The translations under genes were made by a program, and so were the position numbers. From contig OY747721.1 in NCBI GenBank assembly GCA_963556495.2, positions 15,091,649 to 15,155,648 of the forward strand: a stretch of 64,000 nucleotides of DNA, given 5' to 3'. Every line of letters begins with the position of its first letter. Position 1 is the stretch's first letter. Origin of the DNA: Valencia hispanica (Eukaryota; Chordata; Actinopteri; Cyprinodontiformes; Valenciidae). This document shows, in pieces, positions 56,325 to 64,000 of the stretch. Below the pieces are notes generated by a model. That model made no database searches. It was not told where the DNA came from and was given only the letters and a program-made list of their open reading frames with translations.

Positions 56325-56530
56325 TGTTCAACAGAGGGTAATGTAATTGTTACAAATGGACACTAGGGGGCGCACTACACAGAGGGAAACGGAGAGCTGA
56401 CTAGCCAATCAGAAGAGGCTAACACGGAAAAGGGAAGAGAATCGTTGCTCCTTAAAAACGATGCGTCAGCGAGTCCACCATATTGTGAGGGGCAACCTCG
56501 CCTTTGAAAGCGGCTGAAATGATCTCAGAA
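56325..56530 (+). promoter_or_regulatory. Duplicated, diverged copy of the srsf2 promoter
   Basis: This stretch aligns with 57848-58010: ACTCCTGTTCAACAGAGGG versus ACTCCTTGTCAACAGGGGG, then ACACAGAG, TAGCCAATCAGAAGAGGCTA versus TAGCCAATCAGAGGAGGCCA, CGGAAAAGG, and CCACCATATTGTGA versus GCCGCCATTTCACG. The CCAAT box is intact (56405-56409). The insertion TTGTTACAAATGGACACTAG is specific to this copy. No srsf2-like coding sequence follows it. Confidence 0.6.
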
Positions 56531-56625
56531 AAGTGTTTTCTGAATGAAAAAACTTTAAATTCTTAAATAGATGTAGCTAAATTAAAGGGTGGATGTTGAA
56601 ATCTTAAGTCGACCCTAAGGGTGAA

Positions 56626-56990
56626 CAAGACAAGACGATTTTATTTGTATAGCACACTTTCAACAACAAGGTAATTCAATGTGCTTTACCTCATTAGGGG
56701 ATAAAGTAAAACCAGCAATAAAGCATAAAATACACACAAAGCATATGGCACATAAAACATCACATGAATTTAGGATAAAGTTTAAAAAGGCAATAAAGCA
56801 TGAAGCACACACAAAACATATGATACATGAAAATATTACTCAAATTAATTTAAAATAATTAAAGTGTATAAATGCATTTCAAAAGTCTGGATTCAGTCGG
56901 ACAAAGACAATAATCTGGTTTTCTTATACAGCATGTAAACGCACTGAATGACTTAAATCACTCAGGCAAAGGTTTAAACTGGCTGACATT
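56626..56990. repeat. Dispersed fish repeat with an internal tandem unit
   Basis: It begins GATTTTATTTGTATAGCACA followed by CAATGTGCTTTAC, a widespread teleost repeat end. Within it two units of about 80 bp are repeated (AATAAAGCATAAAATACACA...CATATGGCACAT and AATAAAGCATGAAGCACACA...CATATGATACAT). The element separates the two copies of the srsf2-type promoter. Confidence 0.55.
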
Positions 56991-57847
56991 CATTTAATCA
57001 GATTTTAATATAGAGAAGGAGTCAATAATTAACAAATCAATTTCTTCATGTCTAGTCTTCAAGACAGGGGCTGAAATACTTGCATGTAAACCACTTTATT
57101 GGACTCTAGTATACAAATCCATGCACTGCCACCCACTGGCCTACTAGTTTAACTTTAACCCCCCACCAACCCTAAAAAAAAAAAAATCAAACACACTTTT
57201 CACTTGGGCATTTCTTCTAGCACTAGACTCTTTCAGGTAACTTTGTAAAAATTTTGAAGACCAATGCAATCCTAAAATTGATTGATTTTATGTAAGTAGG
57301 AAATTCCAGGTAATAACCACTCCATTTAAATGGACACCATTCATCGTTTACTATAAAATAAACAAATAAAATACATTAGTAAAAGGCTTGTGTGCTTTAA
57401 TTAAAGTATAAAATAGGAAGCAATAAGAAGAAACCAACTGTTTTAGCTTTGTGAACTAACTCACTGGACAGTGGCCAAGGGGCTAATACGATCGTTGAGA
57501 AATCACAAAATTATGGAAAAGTAGAAAGAAAAATCGAAGAAAATACCTAATTAATTAAATTACATCACATGATACAAAACAAAGGTTTTTTCATAAACCT
57601 TTATTTAACAATTTATCTTTTTACAACTTACTCTATGTTTTAAACATCAGTAGACAGTTACAAGTTTCAACATTATTACAAATTTTACAGTGTAATCAGG
57701 AGTAAGGGCACTTATACTCTTAGTATAAAAGAAGAAAAAAGAAAAGAGGAATAATAAATAAAAAATAAAAAATGCGAGATTACAAATCATAGTAATATTT
57801 GGAATGTAATACAAAACAAAGTGGTCGACTTCTACGGTTACTGCTAG

Positions 57848-58152
57848 AATGAACTCCTTGTCAACAGGGGGCAGTATAACGATTACACAGAAAGAGGCGG
57901 GTAAGTGAATAGCCAATCAGAGGAGGCCAACGCGGGCGCAAACAAAAAACGGAAAAGGAAGCTGTGCTGCCGCCATTTCACGTGAAAAGCAGCGCGGTCA
58001 GACCGCGACGGAGTGGTTGTATTTGTCTAAATTAGATCAGTTTGATGGGAGTTAACAGTCTTGTCATTTAAAGTCAAATTTAGCAGTTTTACTACTCTTT
58101 AGGGGCCTCAAAGTTTCAGTCTTAGCAGCCCCGCTCTGTTGCTTGGGAAAAA
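57848..58152 (+). promoter_or_regulatory. srsf2: srsf2 core promoter and 5'UTR
   Basis: It contains a CCAAT box (57913-57917, GCCAATCAG), a YY1-like GCCGCCATTTC motif (57969-57979) overlapping the E-box CACGTG (57979-57984), and a GC-rich segment up to the ATG at 58153. The layout fits the TATA-less housekeeping promoter expected for this gene. The start site is probably near 57.97-58.02 kb. Confidence 0.65.
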
Positions 58153-59686
58153 ATGAGCTACGGAAGGCCGCCACCAGACGTCGAGGGGATGACCTCCCTG
58201 AAAGTGGACAACCTGACTTACAGAACCTCGCCAGAGACTCTCCGTCGAGTTTTTGAGAAGTACGGTCGGGTGGGGGACGTTTACATTCCCCGGGACCGGT
58301 ACAGCAAGGAGAGCCGCGGCTTCGCCTTCGTGCGTTTCCTCGACAAGCGCGACGCCGAAGACGCAATGGACGCCATGGACGGCGCGCTGCTCGACGGCCG
58401 TGAGCTGCGGGTTCAGATGGCCCGCTACGGACGGCCGCCCGACTCGATGTATAGCCGAAGAGGAGCTCCACCGCGCAGATACGGAGGCTACGGACGCAGA
58501 AGCAGGAGGTAATGTTGAATATAAACGTATTATGACGTTTTTGTTGTACATGGCCTCGAATAAGCACATGGTCACACCGAAGAAAGCAGCGCGAAGACAA
58601 GTTTTTTTTTTCGCCTTTCGTAAAAGATAAATTGTTTAATTGGTTATTATTTTAGAAAACTCATCACTTCTGAAAAGGGCGGGAAAAAAAGAGTATTCCA
58701 ATATAACGCCCGCCATAAGTGGTGTTTAAGGACTGTAACTAGTGTTTTATGCAGGAAACAATTTACTTCCCACGTTATCTTAGTTAAGAAAGTAGTAAAG
58801 ATATATTGAGAAATGATTATATTATCTCACTGGTGCTTAATGAGTGACTTAATAAACCCACGTGTGTTGAGCAAGCCTTGATAAATTCTGTGGTAGAAAA
58901 CAATGAAATGCTTGTATAAAAAAGGCCAAACATAATTTTGTAGTGGACATTCTGTTGATGACTATTAATTGGAGTCATAAAAAAAATAATGTTCTTACAG
59001 TAGCCCGAGTAAACTCTAGAAAATTACTTAAGTGGATACAAAATCTCCCACAGATGGCGATGAATACAGCGTGGGATGCTTGTTAACCACATCAAGCATG
59101 GTTTCTGGTTCAAATTAACCGTCAGGCCATCAGAATACAGTGTAACCAGTTTAAAGTCAGATCTTTCTACAACCCGTATAACATTAATGTCCGATCAGAA
59201 ATGTAGTTTAGATGATTTACTAATTTGTAAATTGATTTGGCATATATGTACAGAGATGTAATTGTCAAAGTGTAGCTGCAAGATTGCGACATTGCTGCTT
59301 TCTTGTTGCTATTGGGTTGTTTCTCTACTTCTTCTTTTTGCACCCCCAGTCGCTCAGCCAGTCCCCGTCGCCGCAGACGAAGCCGCAGCCGCTCCAGGAG
59401 CAGAAGCCGTTCCAGATCCAGGAGCCGTAACCGTTACAGCCGCTCCAGGTCCCGTTCTTACTCCAGATCAAGATCCAGGTCCAAGTCTAAGTCCAAATCC
59501 AAGTCCAGAACGCCCAGACGGAGCAAGTCGAAGTCTCCTTCCAGATCACGGTCTCGCTCCAGGTCCAAATCCCGCTCCAGGTCCAAGTCAAGGAGTCGAA
59601 CCCCGGGTTCCAACCGAGCGTCAAAGTCCCGATCCAGGTCCAAGAGTGGACCTAAATCACCAGGAAACAACGAAGCAGAGCCTTAA
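58153..59686 (+). CDS. srsf2: SRSF2, serine/arginine-rich splicing factor 2 (SC35)
   Basis: Nuclear SR protein that binds exonic enhancers and recruits the spliceosome. Two coding exons, 58153-58508 and 59350-59686, join at AGG|GTAATG and CCCCAG|TCGC to encode 230 aa (human 221). The RRM has RNP2 LKVDNL (16-21) and RNP1 RGFAFVRF (55-62), and is almost identical to the mammalian protein as far as RYGRPPDS. Pro95, the residue mutated in human myeloid disease, is conserved. The linker [12 protein letters not shown] leads into a long RS domain of alternating Arg-Ser, with a fish-typical SKSKSKSKS block, ending NNEAEP. Teleosts have srsf2a and srsf2b; I cannot say which this is. It is divergently oriented to rnf157, with 2.7 kb between start codons. 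Confidence 0.98.
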
Positions 59687-60578
59687 CCAAATGTGGATGC
59701 AATATGACGGTATTCAGGGGATGGGGTGATTTATTCTATTCATTATGTATCGTAATGGTATTTAGTCCCTCCAAATTTGTGTTCTGCAGTCTTTATGCTT
59801 CATACAAGTCTGCAGAATGCTGCTAGAATGTAAAAAAAAAAAAGCGTTGATAAATGTGTAGTGTTGGCTTTGTGTGTGCTTTATGTTGAACCTTTTTCCA
59901 CACAATTTAAAGCGCACACAGGCAACAGGAGATTTGGCTTAAAAGCATTATAAAATGGGGGTGCTCACATTTGTGTTGCTTTTGTTTGGGATGGGAGGCG
60001 GGTGGTTGGAATGTGGGATGCTCACTCAAATCGTTCACCTAAATGTGGAATTCTTTCCTCCAAGCTGCTGAGTCCTGTTTGCAAAGAGAGGAGGAGGAGA
60101 TGGGGGTGTTGCAGTGTGAGAGCAGTTAGTGTGTGACCCGCCCATGTGACCTGTCTGTTGCTGAGAGCCATGGCAGTTGCTAAGAAGCAGGTCGTCATGG
60201 CGGTGGTTCGGGCTGTCAATTGGTGTATGAGGTGGTGTGGTGAGGTACGTTCTCGCGGGGCGCGCACAGGCAGATGCACTGAGCAGTTTACCCACCTGTG
60301 CCTGTGGTTTCCTCCGCCTCACAGAAAGGGAGCCGACCCCGAGGTTTGTTTTTCCCAATATGCCCGAGTGTAAGACTTGTTAGAGATAGTGTGGGAAGAA
60401 TTGGGGTCAGGAAATGTAAAACAAGGACGTGAGATAATGAGTTAAATGTATACCTCAGATTTAACAGCAGTGTCAGGACAGAGATCATGCAAGTATTTAA
60501 ATATTCAGATCAGCTGTAGGAATTGATACCAGGTTCTGTTTTTGCTCTTGCTGACTTAGTTTTTGTCTTTCCTTCCAG

Positions 60579-60666
60579 GTCTTGCATTGAGCCTTTGAGG
60601 ACATCTGGAACAGCCTCACTTTGAGCAAGAATTACTCTACTATTACCACTGAATGCAGACTGAAAG
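60579..60666 (+). other. srsf2: Candidate alternative 3'UTR exon of srsf2
   Basis: A strong acceptor (pyrimidine tract TTTTTGTCTTTCCTTCCAG, exon from 60579) and a donor AAAG|GTTAAT define an 88-nt exon, 0.9 kb after the stop codon. Mammalian SRSF2 autoregulates through alternative splicing of its 3'UTR, with inclusion making the mRNA a target of nonsense-mediated decay. This exon is a candidate equivalent. Usage is not shown by sequence alone. Confidence 0.5.
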
Positions 60667-60840
60667 GTTAATTGGATCTTGGTCTAAAATGTTTTAAATG
60701 TTTAAATTTGTTTGTAATCTGCTGAACCAATTTCTGTAACTTTGACATAATTTGTAAAGCTGAGTTTATTGAAAGGGATTTATGAGGTATATTTCAATTT
60801 ACCTTTTTTGGGGTGGGCTTTTTTCATTGAACTTGTAAGT

Positions 60841-61588
60841 AATAAACTCCTCTGAATCAAAATATAATTTTCAGTAGGCTGTGTTCCGTTTTTTCTGTTG
60901 GTTGAATATGAAACTTATTTGCAAAGCCGATGTAGGAAATGATGTCTCTTTGTTTGCAGTATTTACAGCTGTATTGCCACTCTTTCTGGAAGGGGGGGGG
61001 GGGGTGTTTAGTGTACAGTGACATAAAAGCCACTTAGATTTGTGATTTGCTTAATCCAGCAACATTTTTTTTCTGCTTTTTTCTGTCTAGTTCAAGTTGC
61101 TTTCCTATGACTCTAACCCTCTTTCTTGTGTATCTTTTGTGCACTAGGCGCAGTTGTGTAGCAGTTGAGTAATGCTGGTTAGCTGTTAAGATGCGGTGCA
61201 GTGCGGTGGTGACATGGTGTGGCGTGTTGCGGTGCTGAGTGCCCGGTGCAGTTCCGGGGCTCGACCCTTCGCTGCCGTTTGCCGGTTTGTAAGCTCACAG
61301 GTGTGGCAGACCATCCATCCTCTCCTGTCTGTGACCTCTACTTCCCTACATATGCTGTACATATTGTCTTCTATCCTCTTTACCCTTCCTTCTCTTCTGT
61401 GTCCCACCCTCAACCTACCTTCTGTGGTTTATCCACCAAATTGGTCTTGCTTGCTTTGAAAAACTGGTCCAGTGGGACTCTAAGAGAAGGGTTAAGGGGC
61501 AGTTAATGGCTTCTTATAAAACATTTTGAATCGCATTCTTCTATGTACCTCAAATGTCTTGTAATTGCTTCAAATGAATGCTAATAAA
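60841..61588 (+). terminator. srsf2: Two candidate poly(A) signals of srsf2
   Basis: AATAAA occurs at 60841-60846 and 61583-61588; the second is followed by GATCTTTGTTGG, a GU-rich element. They would give short and long 3'UTRs. SRSF2 transcripts are known to use alternative poly(A) sites. Confidence 0.55.
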
Positions 61589-62094
61589 GATCTTTGTTGG
61601 AATTTAATGTCGCTTTTATATCCTTAACACGTCTTTGTTAGTGTCCTATGTTTGATAAAAATCTTGGTCCTTTGCATAAGTTAGTTTGTATGAAGTTTTG
61701 AGATTCTGTAATATTCAAATGCTTTAAATATTGAACAGTTAACTCGTGCAGATTATGTACATAATACAGCAATGTATTATGGGCTTTTTTTTAATTAATT
61801 TTGGTTATACCTAAACCTAATGAAAGCGTGTCAAATAACGAGCTGTGGAGTTCAGAATCGATGGACATCGGAGGACAGTTGGGTGAAAGGAGAAACTGGT
61901 AGGAAAAGGTGTACATGTGGAAAGGGCGACTGCAGCCTTGAGGATGGTGAAGCAGAGCAGATTCACAAGGTGTGAGCAGGAGTCGGCACACCTTTCCAGG
62001 AGCCACTTAAACTAGTGTCCGAAACCCTAACACACGCTGCAATTACAAAACTTGAGGATTTAAAACTTTTTTTAGAACATTTCAACACGGTTTG

Positions 62095-62520
62095 ATATTT
62101 CTCTGGGTTTTGAGAGTGCTGAATCAGCAGTTTGTGTCAACACCTTCACATCTATCATGGTGAAAGGTTCTGTCTAAGATGGTGGCAAATCCATGGAACC
62201 CAGCTTTTCCTGGATTTAGGAGTAAAAGAAACTGGATTGTTCCTCAGTGGACCGTAAATATAAAATCTCATTTGGAAATCAAGGTCTGGGAGTTTGAAGT
62301 ATGGAAGAGGCATGGGATCTATGTTGCTTGGCCAGTGTGAAGTTTCCAGTTTGATGGTTTGAGGAACTCACTACTGGTGTCAGTCCACTTTGTTATGGAG
62401 CATCTTTGAGATTCAGCACGTCTGTCCTGGGAAATTTTGAAAGAAATACATGCTGCCCTCTGCTGACAATCTTTATGTAGATGCCTGATTTGATCACCAT
62501 AGCATCGCTGTGCTTCGTTT
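62095..62520 (+). pseudogene. Degenerate Tc1-type transposon fragment
   Basis: Plus-strand order GATTGTTCCTCAGTGGACCG, TCATTTGGAAATCAAGGTCT, TGAAGTTTCCAGTTTGATGG and CTGCCCTCTGCTGACAATCT corresponds to the middle of a Tc1 transposase of the family seen at 640-1440. All frames are broken. Confidence 0.6.
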
Positions 62521-63120
62521 ACCAGTAAATTCACCTGATGTAAGCTTCACAGCAAATCTAGGAAGTGTTAGCAGTACAATGAGATGCCAAACCCAACATG
62601 CAGGTGGCTGCAAGAAAATAACCTGGGCTTCCTTTACACTCGAGCTAAACCACAGACTGGTGGTCTCCGCAACATGCTCCTTTGTTGTAACTCGTGCAAA
62701 GAATCCTGAGCAAGTACTATTTGTGTATAATACATGGAAATATTTTTCAAAAATTATGTAGGGACAGAATGGCAGTAAAAGTTCATCCAACTGTCTAAAT
62801 ATACTATAAAGGTGCAGAGTGAACTCACGGGCTTAGAAATATAACCTACCAAATATTGCAACCAAACAATTTGAGATTCAGATTATTCGCATATTGAGGA
62901 TCGACTGTGTCCTTGATCTTCTGTGATCCAAACTTTAGCCAAGTAGATCTCACTGAAGAAGTGGATGACTATTCTATAATGAACCTTCAGGTTCCTCATT
63001 TCTTCATATTGCTAATAATGTGGATTGTTATCAAAAGAACCTTTGAGTGGGTTGGTGTTGAAACAGAGGAATTTATTCAGCAAAACCAACCAGAGCGGAG
63101 TAAACAAAACACTTTTTTTC

Positions 63121-63464
63121 TAGGGATGCACGATATATCGGCATCAACATCGGAATCGGTCCGGTAAGTAACAGAGGGCCGATATTAAATGTTTATTTAT
63201 TTCCATCTTTATGACGTTTCTGTCTGTGTTTCGAGGGGGGCTGTTATCCATGTGGTGTTTGGTCATGTGACAGCGTAGTGATGCGGCGCAGGAATGTGGG
63301 GGGTTTAACTCAAGCAGAGAAGCGATGTAGATGGTGTGGTTGATTTTCCACTGTGTTGAAAGTGTAGGGAAATCTACCGTATACCATATCGGTCATCGGC
63401 CATCGCAGCGGGATTAATATCGGACATTGGTATTGGCCCAAATTTTAATATCGGTGCATCCCTA
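63121..63464. mobile_element. hAT-type MITE, TAGGGATGCAC family, copy 2
   Basis: The ends TAGGGATGCACGATATATCG and CGGTGCATCCCTA form inverted repeats, flanked by TTTTTTTC (63113-63120) and ATTTTTTC (63465-63472), matching at seven of eight positions. Orientation is opposite to the copy at 50990-51355. It has no coding capacity. The rest of 61.6-64 kb holds no gene that I can support. Confidence 0.8.
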
Positions 63465-64000
63465 ATTTTTTCCTCATGAGCCAAGGAAAACTACACACTG
63501 GAACATATAGATGAACACTTCTTTCATAAAAAAGGTTCAACTGTTTGTTAATGAGCAATGAACACCGCTGTTGCTAAACATTTATTCGTAAAAGAAATGT
63601 CTTACTGTTATCGGAGTTCACTGTAAAATAATCGATCATCTCATTTATTAGTGGGAGAGTCTTAGTTTGATTACTTTCCTGTTTATCTGGATTTATTTTT
63701 TCTCAGAAATTAGAAGGTCCAAGATTACAACAGTATGTTGCACGTTTTATTTGGTGCAGCTTTAGTTAAAAATGTTCAAATTTGAAAGCATTGAGCCAAA
63801 AAATAAACAAATTTGAGGTGAGACACTTTATACCAGTGGTGGCCAAATTTTCCATCGCCATTTCAAAAAAAACTCAAGACACTGAATTTGATAAAAACTA
63901 AAATAAATTAAAAAATTCACCAGCTCAAAATAAAGTAAGCATGCAACATTTTGATTAAATAAATTAAGCAGTAGATGAAGTAACTTAAACAGGTTTTACA

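Noticed and set aside
58064..58630. Overlapping 119-178 aa ORFs on both strands across srsf2 exon 1
   Set aside because: Shadows of the GC-rich srsf2 coding frame; only the plus frame starting at 58153 shows an RRM.
59262..59729. 155-aa Pro/Ala/Asp-rich ORF over srsf2 exon 2
   Set aside because: It is an alternative frame of the RS-domain exon; the splice-compatible frame gives the RS repeat.

Overview
The window looks like euchromatin from a teleost (ray-finned fish) genome. Genes are vertebrate-type with many small exons and GT-AG introns. The space between exons is filled with DNA transposons typical of fish (Tc1/mariner, hAT and a TTAA-flanked MITE), a few non-LTR retrotransposon fragments and long microsatellites. 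All gene models were assembled by hand from translated exons, splice signals and phase. No search or alignment program was run, so family names rest on recognised motifs.

Layout: (1) 1911-1998 (-) is a signal-peptide exon of a second Cys-loop receptor paralogue; the rest of that gene would lie beyond the left edge. (2) 6118-18498 (-) is a complete 10-exon Cys-loop ligand-gated channel of the 5-HT3/ZACN type (453 aa). The first exons and upstream flanks of the two genes match, so they are a tandem duplication. (3) 18.5-23.3 kb is intergenic with transposon remnants. (4) 23291-55454 (-) is a complete 19-exon rnf157 gene (RING E3 ligase, mahogunin family, about 699 aa). Its introns hold an intact-looking Tc1 transposon nested in a hAT copy, a 258-bp GACA/GATA microsatellite, a 921-bp hAT element with a perfect 8-bp target duplication, two inverted copies of a 0.5-kb MITE flanking exon 4, and long AT repeats. 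(5) 58153-59686 (+) is a complete two-exon srsf2 (SR splicing factor, 230 aa), divergent from rnf157, with a 3' region that carries a candidate regulatory exon and two poly(A) signals. (6) 61.6-64 kb holds no gene that I can see, only transposon remnants.

A ZACN-type channel, RNF157 and SRSF2 also lie on the same human chromosome arm (17q25), so the block is plausibly conserved synteny. The three genes do not form a pathway. The most useful observations are: the channel lacks the loop-B tryptophan that binds serotonin; inverted MITE copies bracket rnf157 exon 4, whose length is a multiple of three; a second, diverged copy of the srsf2 CCAAT/YY1-like promoter lies 1.5 kb upstream of the real one; and a repeat copy near 8.5-9.0 kb carries a broken small membrane/coiled-coil reading frame that I cannot assign to a known family.
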